This document shows positions 38,088 through 46,301 of a stretch of 51,845 nucleotides of DNA, in pieces. The notes under the pieces were generated by a model. The model searched no databases. It had not been told where the DNA came from and worked only from the letters and a program-made list of their open reading frames with translations. Position numbers and translations under genes: made by a program. The number at the start of each line of letters is the position of its first letter. Positions within the stretch are counted from its first letter, which is position 1. This stretch comes from Actinomadura formosensis NBRC 14204 (GTDB taxonomy: Bacteria > Actinomycetota > Actinomycetes > Streptosporangiales > Streptosporangiaceae), in the NCBI RefSeq assembly GCF_001552155.1, contig NZ_BCQQ01000040.1, forward strand, positions 1 through 51,845. Reading direction: 5' to 3'.

Positions 38088-38336
38088 GGCCGCCGGGACG
38101 AGCACGCCGGTAGGGCCGCCGTCCCGCTCCGCTTCGATCTTGTTGTTGAGTGCGTCGGCGATCGCCTTACCCGCTTCGGACGTCCCGTGCTGATAGATCA
38201 GCGCCGTCCGCACGTTCTCATGCCCTATCCGGCCCATGAGGTCACGCAGACTCGCCCGCTCTGCGCCGCAGGGCGTGAAACCGCACGTCCTTGAGCCCCG
38301 CCTTGCTGCCTGGAGTGCTGTCGAGTCACGGCTACC
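38085..38336 (-). pseudogene. C-terminal remnant of a tyrosine integrase
   Basis: A minus-strand frame reads 'SLRDLMGRIGHENVRTALIYQH', with the catalytic tyrosine in 'ALIYQH', then 'AGKAIADALNNKIEAERDG' and a TAA stop inside the att-like repeat. Upstream, a different frame gives 'LKDVRFHALRRRAG', which resembles the His-x-x-Arg box, so a frameshift separates two catalytic motifs. No N-terminal half adjoins it. The stop lies about 60 bp from the tRNA, as in tRNA-targeting integrases. Confidence 0.75.
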
Positions 38337-38399
38337 GGACACCAGTAGGCGCGATCACGCCATTTGGGACAAGGGGACCCGCGCGCCTCGGCCGGCCAG

Positions 38400-38537
38400 T
38401 CGGCCGCGTACGTGCTGAGCGTCGTCAAGCAGCTGCGCGAGCGCGGAGTGCGGATCGTGTCGCTGACCGAGAACTTCGACCTGGATACCAAGGAAGGCCG
38501 GTTCATGTTCGCCGTGCTCGCCGCGGCGGCCGATGGG
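38400..38537 (+). pseudogene. Fragment of a serine recombinase (resolvase/invertase)
   Basis: The frame contains 'VVKQLRERGVRIVSLTENFD' and 'TKEGRFMFAVLAAAADG', which correspond to the catalytic-domain strands of serine resolvases (typical pattern L..RGV.L.SL.E..DT.T..GRL.F.VL.A.AE.E). The N-terminal catalytic serine and the DNA-binding part are missing, and the frame runs straight into a terminator hairpin. Confidence 0.75.
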
Positions 38538-38564
38538 GCCCTGGAGGCATCGCCTCCAGGGCCC
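38536..38564 (-). terminator. Terminator of the minus-strand GNAT gene
   Basis: A perfect 13-bp stem (38536-38548 with 38552-38564) and 3-nt loop lie 8 bp beyond the GNAT stop. Confidence 0.75.
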
Positions 38565-38571
38565 TGGGGAG

Positions 38572-39072
38572 TCAGCGCCGTTCGGGGTCCGGACGCGTGA
38601 TCCTGAACCGGGCTGTGTTCTCCTCGGCGGCCCACCGGTGGAAGCCGGCCTTTTCGAGCACTCGGATCGAGGACGGGTTCGACAGTTCCACGTTCGCGGA
38701 CACGGTGTGGACGTCAGGGGCAGTGAGGGCGAACTCCGTCAGGGCCTGGGTGGCCTCGGGAGCATAGCTCCGGCCGCGGCGGGAGGCCACGATGCCGTAC
38801 CCGATCTCGAGAACGCCCTCGCTGGGCGGCCAGAACAGGCCGATCGAGCCCACCACCAAGCTGCTCTCGCGCTCGATGATCAGTCGGTGGCCGTATGCGC
38901 CGAGCCAAGCCGGGTGCTGATCGAGAAGGCCCGCGATCACACGATCGCCTTCGGCGGGAAAGTCGTCCGCCCAGTGAGCGGAGTGGGTGTCATCGAGGAC
39001 CGCAGTGGCCTCGCTCGTGGTCCAGGGCCGCAGGATCAGGCGCTTGGTGATCACGTCGGCGGGGGTGGGCAA
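38572..39072 (-). CDS. GNAT family N-acetyltransferase (RimJ-like)
   Basis: 166 residues: 'ITKRLILRPWTTSEATAVLD' at the start, 'VVGSIGLFWPPSEGVLEIGYGI' (part: 'GVLEIGYGIV'), the acetyl-CoA motif 'RRGRSYAPEATQALTEFA', and 'NPSSIRVLEKAGFHR' near the end, the RimJ/RimL pattern. Start: TTG at 39072 without a clear ribosome-binding site; TATCTT lies 8 nt upstream, so the mRNA may be leaderless. Lies between the two att-like repeats. Confidence 0.83.
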   Translation of the reverse strand: MPTPADVITKRLILRPWTTSEATAVLDDTHSAHWADDFPAEGDRVIAGLLDQHPAWLGAYGHRLIIERESSLVVGSIGLFWPPSEGVLEIGYGIVASRRGRSYAPEATQALTEFALTAPDVHTVSANVELSNPSSIRVLEKAGFHRWAAEENTARFRITRPDPERR

Positions 39073-39489
39073 AGAAGAGGAAGATACGTGTCTCTCCTGG
39101 TCGTTGGAACGACCCGGGCCGTGCTCTGCTATCGCGCGGGCCGGATGAGGGCATACCGATGAGGGCCGACGACGGCCATATTCATCAACCTCCCCATCCC
39201 GCGATCACGCGTCTGTCGCGCTGGCGTGACGGTAATCGCCGCTCCCCGTCCTAGGCAACACATATTCGGACCACTGACCCGTAGCTCGCTGAAGGTCGTA
39301 TCTCTTGGATGGGGCCCCAGATCGAGCTCCGATAGAGGTAGGCGACGCTCGGAGTGCTCGGGGCCAGGGAGATGTAGATTTCGGCCCTGACCCAACGGTC
39401 CAGGAGCGCCGCAGGTACGTGGTATGGTCCCTCCATATCGGCGACGTCGATATGTGGTGTGGATCGAGGATGAGAGGGAGGTGGGGTTG

Positions 39490-39567
39490 ATGACCGCGAA
39501 GGTGGCCGCTGTCGAATGCGGCGTTCGGACCAACCTCGTTTCCCGGGTCTCGGCCGGACTCAGCTGA
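39490..39567 (+). CDS. Possible 25-residue small ORF upstream of rsgA
   Basis: ATG at 39490 behind a strong GAGGGAGGTGGGG ribosome-binding site encodes a 25-residue peptide, 'MTAKVAAVECGVRTNLVSRV' at its start, ending in TGA. It lies in the otherwise gene-free 580-bp gap 39073-39652, 85 bp before rsgA. It may be a leader peptide or chance. The same gap has a dyad CATATCG-N7-CGATATG at 39434-39454, a candidate operator. Confidence 0.3.
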   Translation: MTAKVAAVECGVRTNLVSRVSAGLS

Positions 39568-39652
39568 GTCGACCCGCCCAGCGGGATCGTCCATCCTTCG
39601 GTGGGTTTCTTCTCGTTTCAGCCGAGGCCCCTTATCGCAAGGGTCTCCTTCG

Positions 39653-40729
39653 TTGTCTTCACCATTCTCCAATTCAGCCTCGCCCGAAGACGTCCTGAGC
39701 GCCTACGGGTGGGATGAGGCGTATGAGAACGCCTTCACCGCTCACCGCTCCGCCGGTCTGTCGCCCGGGCGCGTCGCCCGTGTCGACCGTGGCCACGCCA
39801 CCGTCGTCACGGCGAACGGTTGGGTGCGCGCCGTCTGGTCCGCGCCCGCCGGATCACCATGTACCGGGGACTGGGCCGCGGTGCGGCCCGGCACACGACC
39901 AGAGCTGGCAGCGTTGCTGCCCCGGCGGACCGCCATAGTGCGCTCCTCGGCGTCCCGTACCTCCCACTCCCAGGTCCTGGCCGCGAACGTCGATACCGTC
40001 GTGGTCGCCGTGTCGCTTGCCGCCGCCGCGCCTGCGGGCCGGATCGAGCGCATGCTCGCCCTCGCCTGGGAGAGCGGTGCTGTACCGGTCATCGTCCTGA
40101 CCAACGCCGACCGGCCGGAGCGGCCCGTCACCGTGGTGCGGGACGAGGTGGCGGCACTCGCACCCGGGGTCGACACTCTGGTGGTCAGTTCCGTCACCGG
40201 CGAGGGCATGGATGTTCTTGCGGCGGTCCTCACGGGGACGATCGTGCTGCTGGGGCCGTCCGGTGTCGGCAAGTCCAGCCTGGGCAACGCCCTGCTCGGT
40301 ACCGATCTGCTGGCGACCGGTGAGGTCCGTGCGCGCGACGGCAAAGGCCGCCACACCACGGTCCACCGCGAACTGATCCGATTGCCGGGCGGCGGTGTCC
40401 TCATCGACACCCCGGGCCTGCGCGCCGTCGGCCTCCACGACAGCCGAAGCGGTATTCAGCAGGTCTTCGCCGAGATCGAGGACCTCGCCGTCGACTGCCG
40501 GTTCTCCGACTGCACCCACGTGAGTGAACCCGGCTGCGCGGTGCACGCCGCGATCGCCGCGGGCAGCTTGCCGCAGCGACGCCTGGACAGCTACCGCAAG
40601 CTGCTCCGTGAATCCGCCTGGGCCGCCTCTCGCGAGGACGCGCGCCTGCGCGCGGAGCGCGACAACCAGCGCAAGGCCATCAGCCGCCACCTGCGCGCGA
40701 CCTACAAATTCCGGGACCGGCGGTCATGA
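39653..40729 (+). CDS. rsgA: Ribosome small subunit-dependent GTPase A (RsgA/YjeQ)
   Basis: 358 residues of a circularly permuted GTPase. The N-terminal OB fold has 'GLSPGRVARVDRGHATVVTA' and 'CTGDWAAVRPG'. G4 'VIVLTNADR' precedes G1 'LLGPSGVGKSSLGNAL' (near residue 201) and G3 'LIDTPGLRAVG'. The C-terminal zinc knuckle is 'CRFSDCTHVSEPGCAV'. It matures the 30S subunit. The ~45-residue N-terminal extension ('LSAYGWDEAYENAF') marks the longer actinobacterial subtype. TTG start. It overlaps the next GNAT by four bases. Its location between att-like repeats is unusual for a housekeeping-type gene. Confidence 0.93.
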   Translation: MSSPFSNSASPEDVLSAYGWDEAYENAFTAHRSAGLSPGRVARVDRGHATVVTANGWVRAVWSAPAGSPCTGDWAAVRPGTRPELAALLPRRTAIVRSSASRTSHSQVLAANVDTVVVAVSLAAAAPAGRIERMLALAWESGAVPVIVLTNADRPERPVTVVRDEVAALAPGVDTLVVSSVTGEGMDVLAAVLTGTIVLLGPSGVGKSSLGNALLGTDLLATGEVRARDGKGRHTTVHRELIRLPGGGVLIDTPGLRAVGLHDSRSGIQQVFAEIEDLAVDCRFSDCTHVSEPGCAVHAAIAAGSLPQRRLDSYRKLLRESAWAASREDARLRAERDNQRKAISRHLRATYKFRDRRS

Positions 40730-41322
40730 ACGCTCATCCCCCACGCTCCGAAGCAGTCCCCGGATCTCCCGACACGCATCCGCACACCGATAAGGAATCT
40801 CACGCCGGCATGACCACCTGGACCACCCGTCTCGAGACCGGCCACCACGACCGCCATGCGATTCGAGAGATCAACCTCGCGGCGTTCCCCACCGCGCTGG
40901 AGGCCGACCTCGTCGATGCGCTGCGTCAGGACCCGGACGCATGGTTGCCCTGGGGCTCCTGGATCGCGGAAAGCCCTGACGGCACCGCGACCGGCTTCGC
41001 ACTCCTGACCCGCTGCCATGTCGACGGCGTCCCGGCCCTCGCGCTCGGGCCATGCGCCGTGCCTCCGGAACATCAGAGCATGGGTGCCGGCTCGGCGGCG
41101 ATCCGCGCAGCGCTCGACGCGGCCCGTAGCGCAGGCGAGAATCTCGTCCTCGTCCTCGGCCACGCCTCGTACTACCCCAGGTTCGGGTTCACCCCGGCCT
41201 CCCGGCACGGCATCCGGCCGCCCTTCGAGGTACCGGAGGAGAACATGATGGCACTGACATTCGACCCCGCCCGCCCCATACCGACCGGTACCATCCGTTA
41301 CGCCGCACCGTTCGGCGTCTGA
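40726..41322 (+). CDS. GNAT family N-acetyltransferase (YhbS-like)
   Basis: 198 residues, or 170 if translation begins at Met29. 'HAIREINLAAFPTALEADLVDALRQ' (part: 'INLAAFPTALEADLVDALR') and 'ALGPCAVPPEHQSMGAGSAAIRAAL' (part: 'PPEHQSMGAGSAAIRAAL') are the hallmarks of the YhbS group, followed by 'VLGHASYYPRFGFTPAS'. The ATG overlaps the rsgA stop (ATGA), so the two are translationally coupled. Confidence 0.88.
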   Translation: MNAHPPRSEAVPGSPDTHPHTDKESHAGMTTWTTRLETGHHDRHAIREINLAAFPTALEADLVDALRQDPDAWLPWGSWIAESPDGTATGFALLTRCHVDGVPALALGPCAVPPEHQSMGAGSAAIRAALDAARSAGENLVLVLGHASYYPRFGFTPASRHGIRPPFEVPEENMMALTFDPARPIPTGTIRYAAPFGV

Positions 41323-41341
41323 CACGGCCGATACCGCCTCA

Positions 41342-41379
41342 CGCCTGTGGGCAAGCGGTGTACCGCTTGCCCACAGGCG
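41342..41379 (+). terminator. Terminator of the rsgA-GNAT transcript
   Basis: A near-complete 38-bp palindrome (18-bp arms 41342-41359 and 41362-41379) lies 20 bp after the GNAT stop. The following 41380-41690 shows only another small hairpin near 41482-41500 and no gene. Confidence 0.8.
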
Positions 41380-41712
41380 ACGGTGCCGGGTTGATTCGTC
41401 GATCTCCTGCGCAGACGTCTTTGCCGCACCTATCTCGTGATCGACCTGACCGGCGACTTTCTCCGACTCCAGACCGGCGCCAGGGACTGGCGCCGTGGAG
41501 CAACGGCTTTCCGCAACTCTCGTACCTACGGTGACGGGCTGTACCCCCTGTCCGCCCACCTACCGAACAAGACCGCCTGTCACGAGTTCCGATGGCCGTC
41601 GGCAATGGGTAGTGCAGTATTGCCAACCTCGCTCCCAGGACGGATACGCCCTAACAGCTTGGCCGGCTTGCTCACTGCAAAGAGCCGCGCCTATCGGCTT
41701 TGCGGGTCGGAC

Positions 41713-41792
41713 GTCAGGGGGTCGAATCCCCTGGGCTCCACCTGCAAACACCCTCATCTCGATGATGGATGAGGGTGTTCGTGTAATTAGGC
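41713..41792. repeat. att-like direct repeat, copy 2 (partial tRNA-Ala 3' end)
   Basis: Bases 41713-41742 match the last 30 nt region of tRNA-Ala with two changes; 41695-41703 also repeats CGGCTTTGC of the anticodon arm, but the rest of that arm is scrambled. The flank ACCCTCATC...GATGAGGGT and TTCGTGTAATTAG match copy 1. A minus-strand 'APLAPVA' then TAA in the flank mirrors the integrase end at copy 1. It is not a functional tRNA. Confidence 0.72.
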
Positions 41793-41993
41793 CACTGGGG
41801 CAAGGGGCGCGCCGCCGGCCTTTGAGGGGGTCGTTGACCGGCTCGATCAGCTGGTGGACTTTGGGCGGGTGCTCGCCGGGCCAGGGCTGCTCCCCGCGCA
41901 TCGCGACACGGCCGCTGCCCTGCCTCGACGCAGCAAGGCGGGGGAAGAACGGCGACTAAGCCGCACGCTCACGAGTCGTGGCCATGAAGTGCT

Positions 41994-42536
41994 TCAACGC
42001 CGTGCGTGGCGGATCTTCAATCGTCCGAACCCCATGGTTCCGGAGATCCGGATTTTCGGCCCGCCGGGGCGAGAGCGTCGCCGAGTCTTGTGCAGGGCGG
42101 CCTTCCACACGGTGCGCAGATCCTCGAAGTCGATAACCGCGTCGCGAGGCACCGTGATCTTGGCCTTGCCGGTGCCGACCTGCAACTCGATGTCGACGAC
42201 CGGGTGTTCGATGACCGCCCGGGACAGGTCCAGATGCACCCTTCCGAAGGCGGACTCGACCTTGAGGGTCCGAGGTACTCGCCATGCGCCACGCCGCCGG
42301 ATCCGTCCGCTGAGGGCGGCAATCGTGGACGTCGTCCCCGCACTTTCTCCCGGGAGCGATGCCAGCGCCGACATAAGCTCGTCGTGCGTCTTGGCGGTGA
42401 GCGCCTTGTGGAGGCGCTCGTCCAATTCATCGTGCGAGATATGCCCTTTGGCGTACGCCTCCTGCAAGCGCTTCACGGCCGTATCGCGGTCGTCTTCGCC
42501 GGCCGGTGGCGCTGGATCTTTCGGCAGGGAATTCAC
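41994..42536 (-). CDS. DUF1707 SHOCT-like domain protein
   Basis: 180 residues. The N-terminal DUF1707 domain is 'DRDTAVKRLQEAYAKGHISHDELDERLHKAL' (part: 'AYAKGHISHDELDERL'). The C-terminal half has 'VESAFGRVHLDLSRAVIEHPVVDIELQVGTGKAKITVP' (part: 'LQVGTGKAKITVP'), the beta-helix-like domain often named cell-wall-active antibiotics response. GTG start; TAGAGT lies exactly 6 nt upstream, so the mRNA is probably leaderless. Function unknown. Confidence 0.88.
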   Translation of the reverse strand: MNSLPKDPAPPAGEDDRDTAVKRLQEAYAKGHISHDELDERLHKALTAKTHDELMSALASLPGESAGTTSTIAALSGRIRRRGAWRVPRTLKVESAFGRVHLDLSRAVIEHPVVDIELQVGTGKAKITVPRDAVIDFEDLRTVWKAALHKTRRRSRPGGPKIRISGTMGFGRLKIRHARR

Positions 42537-42858
42537 CTTTTTACTCTAGCGCCGTGCTTGGGCGAGGGGAACGTGTGGAAGTCCGCAGCGGGCAAGGCAT
42601 CCGATGGCAGCCCGGCCGCTCCTCATCATGGCGTTGATCGCTCACCCAGCGAACGGATGTGGTCAGGCACCAGCAGAGGGCGCGGGCCAAGGCGATGCGC
42701 TTCGTTTCGGCAAGAACCTGGCCACATATGGGGACGTGTGTCGTCGCGTCCGCCGGGTTTCCGCAAGTGCCGCAGGTCGCTTGTCGCGTGTGAGAGCGCA
42801 TGAGCGAGTGCGGTCAGGGGTTTGGTGGCAGGGCCGGGGGCGGGGGCCTTTCAGGCTT
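42537..42858. other. Gap between DUF1707 gene and cydC with an ABC-signature fragment
   Basis: No gene is supported. A 25-bp stretch at 42677-42701 is an exact copy of 43151-43175 in cydC, where it encodes the ABC signature part 'RIALARAL'. In a minus frame here it reads 'ETKRIALARALCW'. A Cys-rich piece, 'CGTCGNPADATTHVPICG', adjoins it, but I recognise no family. Confidence 0.5.
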
Positions 42859-44649
42859 TCACGAGGCGGAGCCGGAACGTTGGGGGGTGGGGGCGCATTC
42901 GCGGTGCCAGAGGGTGCGGTAGAGGCCGGGGCGGGAGATCAGGTCGGTGTGGGTGCCGCGGTCGGTGATGCGGCCCTTGTCGAGGACGATGATCTCGTCG
43001 ACGGCGTCCAGGCCGGCGAGGCGGTGGGTGACGAGCAGGGTCGTCCGGCCCTCGGTGGCGGTCAGGAGGTCGGCGGTGAGTTCGTCGGCGGTCGCGATGT
43101 CGAGGTGCTCGGCGGGCTCGTCCAGGAGGAGGATCGGGAAGTCGGCGAGGAGGGCGCGGGCCAAGGCGATGCGCTGGCGCTGGCCACCGGAGACTTGGGC
43201 GCCGTGCTCACCGACGTGGGTGTCGAGGCCGCGGGGAAGGGAGTCGACCCAGTCGAGGAGTCGGGCGCGGCGTAGGGCGTCCCGGATCTCGTCGTCGGTG
43301 GCGGTGGGACGGGCCAGGCGGATGTTCTGCCCGATGGTCGAGTCGAACAGGTGGGCGTCCTGGGCGCACAGACCGATGACCTTGCGGACGTCGTCGCCGG
43401 TCAACGCGCGGAGGTCAACGCCGTTCAGCGTCACCTCGCCGGAGGCGGGGTCCAGGAAGCGCAGGAGGACGGAGGTCAGGGTCGTCTTGCCCGAGCCGCT
43501 CGGTCCGACGATCGCGCAGCGGCGGCCCGGGGTGAGGTCCAGGGAGATGCCATCGAGGGCGTAGGGGGCGGAGGGCGTCCACCGGGCTCGGAGGTTCTCG
43601 ACCTTGAGCGTGTACGGGGACGCGGGGAGCGGCGCCGGGTCGGACGGGTCCTCGATGGGGACGGGTGCGTCCAGGACGGCGAAGATCCGCGTGGCCGAGC
43701 GGCGGACCCGCTCCAGGTACTGCGCGGCCAGGGGGAGGCCGGCGACGACCTCGAACGCGGCCAGCGGAAGCAGGACGATCACCGCGAGCAGCACCCCGTC
43801 GAGCGCTCCCGAGCGGACCGCCGGCACGCCGACGGCGAGGCTCCCCCAGACGGCCAGGCCGCCGGCGAGGGCGGAGATGGCCGCGCCCAGGCCGGCGGTG
43901 GTGGCGGAGCGGGCCGCGGCGCGGGTGAAGTCGCGGTCCAGGCGGGTGGCTTCGGCGAGGTGGGCCGGGGCGGCGCCGTAGGCGATGAGTTCGGGGGCGC
44001 CCTGGAGGGTGTCGACGACGTGGGAGGTCAGTTCGCCGCGCAGGTCGGTGGTCTGGCGTTCGGCTCGGCGTGCCATGGCGGACGACAGCCACGGGGCGGC
44101 GACACCGGCGGCCAGCAAGGCGAGCAGGAGGACGACGCCCGCTGAGGGGAGCAGCGCCCAAGCCAGTCCTACCGAAGCGCCACCGACGACGGCGGCGACC
44201 GTGTACGGCAGCAGAACGCGGAGGAAGAGGTCCTGCACGGCGTCGACATCTGCGACGAGGCGGTTCAGGAGGTCGCCGCCACGGAACGCGGGGAGCCCGC
44301 CGGGTGCGAGTCGTTCCAGCCGTTCGTACACGCGCGCGCGCAGATCGGCCAGGATGCGGAAGGTCGCGTCATGGCTGACGAGACGTTCGATGTAGCGGAA
44401 CACGCCGCGGCCGAGCCCGAAGGCGCGGACGGCCACGATCGCGACCATCAGTATGAGCACGGGCGGGTGCTGCGCCGCACGCGAGATGAGCCACGCGGAG
44501 GTCGCCATGAGCCCGACCCCGCTGCCCAGCGCCAGAACGCCGAACACGACGGCGAGGGCGAGCCGTCCCCGGGCCGGCCGGGCGAACCCGATCAGCCGGA
44601 GGAGCGCGCCGCGCGAGCGGAAGGTTTCACGTGAATCATCGGCGGTCAT
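42859..44649 (-). CDS. cydC: Thiol reductant ABC exporter subunit CydC
   Basis: 596 residues of a fused membrane and ATPase half-transporter. Six helices follow 'LRLIGFARPARGRLALAVVF'; the ATPase has Walker A 'IVGPSGSGKTTLTSVLL', the Q-loop 'IGLCAQDAHLFDSTIGQN', signature 'QVSGGQRQRIALARALL' and Walker B 'FPILLLDEPAEHLD'. With CydD it exports cysteine or glutathione to the outside and is needed to assemble cytochrome bd. The ATG overlaps the cydD stop (ATGA). It ends the cydABDC operon. A parS-like sequence lies at the start of the gene. Confidence 0.95.
   Translation of the reverse strand: MTADDSRETFRSRGALLRLIGFARPARGRLALAVVFGVLALGSGVGLMATSAWLISRAAQHPPVLILMVAIVAVRAFGLGRGVFRYIERLVSHDATFRILADLRARVYERLERLAPGGLPAFRGGDLLNRLVADVDAVQDLFLRVLLPYTVAAVVGGASVGLAWALLPSAGVVLLLALLAAGVAAPWLSSAMARRAERQTTDLRGELTSHVVDTLQGAPELIAYGAAPAHLAEATRLDRDFTRAAARSATTAGLGAAISALAGGLAVWGSLAVGVPAVRSGALDGVLLAVIVLLPLAAFEVVAGLPLAAQYLERVRRSATRIFAVLDAPVPIEDPSDPAPLPASPYTLKVENLRARWTPSAPYALDGISLDLTPGRRCAIVGPSGSGKTTLTSVLLRFLDPASGEVTLNGVDLRALTGDDVRKVIGLCAQDAHLFDSTIGQNIRLARPTATDDEIRDALRRARLLDWVDSLPRGLDTHVGEHGAQVSGGQRQRIALARALLADFPILLLDEPAEHLDIATADELTADLLTATEGRTTLLVTHRLAGLDAVDEIIVLDKGRITDRGTHTDLISRPGLYRTLWHRECAPTPQRSGSAS
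44623..44638. promoter_or_regulatory. parS-like site at the start of cydC
   Basis: GGTTTCACGTGAATCA keeps GTTTCACGTGAA-C with one core mismatch (AAAC to AATC). It encodes 'DDSRETF' of CydC. It is 36 kb from the main parS cluster, within the range over which actinobacterial parS sites occur. Confidence 0.5.
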
Positions 44650-46301
44650 GCCGTCACCGTCTCGGGTTCCACCGTCACCACGCGGTCCGCCAGCGGGAGC
44701 AGGGTCGGACGGTGGGCGACCAGGACGACGGTCCGGCCGGTTTTCAGGCGTTGCACGGCGTCGATCACGAGGGCTTCGCTTTCCGCGTCCAGGTTCGAGG
44801 TGGGCTCGTCCAAGAGGAGGAGTGGCGCGTCGCGGAGGAAGGCGCGGGCGAGGGCGATGCGCTGCCGCTGGCCGGCCGACAGGCCGGAGCCGCGCTCGCC
44901 GAGGGGGGTGTCGAAGCCCGCGGGCAGGGCCTCGATGAACTCCAGCGCGTTCGCCGCCTCGGCGGCGGCCCGCACCGCTGCCGGCGACGCCTCCGGGCGG
45001 CCCAGCCGGATGTTGTCGGCGACCGTCCCGGCGAACAGGTGGGGACGTTGCGGCACCCAGGAGATCATGGCGCGCCAGGCGTCCGGGGAGAAGCCGGCGA
45101 GGTCGTCCCAGTCGACCAGGACGCGTCCCGAATCGGGCTGGACGAATCCGAGCAGCACCGACAGCACGGTCGACTTCCCGGCACCGCTCGGCCCGACCAG
45201 GGCGACCGTCTCCCCCGGATGGACGGTCAGCGAGAAGCCGTCGAGGGCCGGGACGTCGCGTCCGGGATAGGTGACCGTCGCCCCGTCCAGGCGGACGGTC
45301 GCGTGGGAAAGGTCGGGAATGTCCGTCCGGGAACCGGTGCTGGGCACGGGGGTTTCGAGGACCTCGAAGATCCTCGCCGCGGCGGTGAGGCCCTCGGCGC
45401 TCGCGTGGTACTGCGCGCCGACCTGCCGCAGCGGAAGGTACGCCTCCGGCGCCAGGATCAGGACGAGCAGCGCGGTCTCCAGCCCGAGCCCGCCCTCGAC
45501 CAGCCGCAGCCCGATCGACACGGCGACGAGCGCGACGGAGAGCGTCGACAGCAGTTCCAGCACGAGCGCGGACAGGAACGCGATCCGCAGCGTCGACATG
45601 GTCGCGCGCCGGTGCCGGTCGGTGACCTCGCGGATCTTCGCCGCCTGCGCCCGCGCCCGGCCGAAGATCTTCAGCGTGGGGAGCCCGGCGACGACGTCCA
45701 GGAAGTGCGCGGCGAGGAGGGAGAGCGTCCGCCACTGCCGGTCCATCTTCCGCTGGGTGGTGAGCCCGACGAGGATCATGAAGACGGGGATGAGCGGCAG
45801 CGTCGCCGCGATCGTCACGGCGGACAGCCAGTCGCCGAGCAGGATCCGGAACCCGACGGCCGCCGGGACGATCACCGCGAGGACGAGCTGCGGCAGGTAG
45901 CGGGAGAAGTAGTCGTCCAGCGCGTCGATCCCGCGGGTGGCGAGGGTGGCGAGCTCGCCGCTGCGTTCGCCGGACAGCCAGCGCGGCCCCAGCGCCAGCG
46001 CGCGGGCGAGCAGCCGGCCGCGCAGCTGCGACTTCACCGCGGCGGACGAGCGGTGCGCGGCGACCTCCTGCAGCCAGGCGACCAGCGTCCGGGTGAGGAC
46101 GACGGCGAGCAGCAGCAGGAGCGGGGTGCGCAGGCCGGCGAGCGACGCGCCGCGCAGGAACGCCCGCGTGAGCATGTCGGCGAGCAGCGTCGCCTGCGCG
46201 ATGATCAGCCCGGCGGTGGCGGTGCCGAGCGCCACGGACGACACGAGGAAGACCCGTGTCGTCCGGGCGTACTTCAGCAGCCTCGGGTCGAGGGGTTTCA
46301 C
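44646..46301 (-). CDS. cydD: Thiol reductant ABC exporter subunit CydD
   Basis: 551 residues: 'MKPLDPRLLKYARTTRVFL' start, helices with 'TRGIDALDDYFSRYLPQL' and 'GLPTLKIFGRARAQ', then the ATPase with Walker A 'ALVGPSGAGKSTVLSVLLG', 'WVPQRPHLFAGTVADNIRLG', signature 'GLSAGQRQRIALARAFL' and Walker B 'APLLLLDEPTSNLD'. GTG overlaps the cydB stop (GTGA). Forms a heterodimer with CydC. Confidence 0.95.
   Translation of the reverse strand: MKPLDPRLLKYARTTRVFLVSSVALGTATAGLIIAQATLLADMLTRAFLRGASLAGLRTPLLLLLAVVLTRTLVAWLQEVAAHRSSAAVKSQLRGRLLARALALGPRWLSGERSGELATLATRGIDALDDYFSRYLPQLVLAVIVPAAVGFRILLGDWLSAVTIAATLPLIPVFMILVGLTTQRKMDRQWRTLSLLAAHFLDVVAGLPTLKIFGRARAQAAKIREVTDRHRRATMSTLRIAFLSALVLELLSTLSVALVAVSIGLRLVEGGLGLETALLVLILAPEAYLPLRQVGAQYHASAEGLTAAARIFEVLETPVPSTGSRTDIPDLSHATVRLDGATVTYPGRDVPALDGFSLTVHPGETVALVGPSGAGKSTVLSVLLGFVQPDSGRVLVDWDDLAGFSPDAWRAMISWVPQRPHLFAGTVADNIRLGRPEASPAAVRAAAEAANALEFIEALPAGFDTPLGERGSGLSAGQRQRIALARAFLRDAPLLLLDEPTSNLDAESEALVIDAVQRLKTGRTVVLVAHRPTLLPLADRVVTVEPETVTA

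Noticed and set aside
39205..39672. Minus-strand frames between the GNAT and rsgA genes
   Set aside because: No start signal or recognisable domain, and the readable pieces lie in competing frames.
41695..41742. Second tRNA-Ala gene
   Set aside because: Only the T-arm and acceptor end are preserved; the D-arm is missing and the anticodon arm is scrambled, so it is an att-type remnant.
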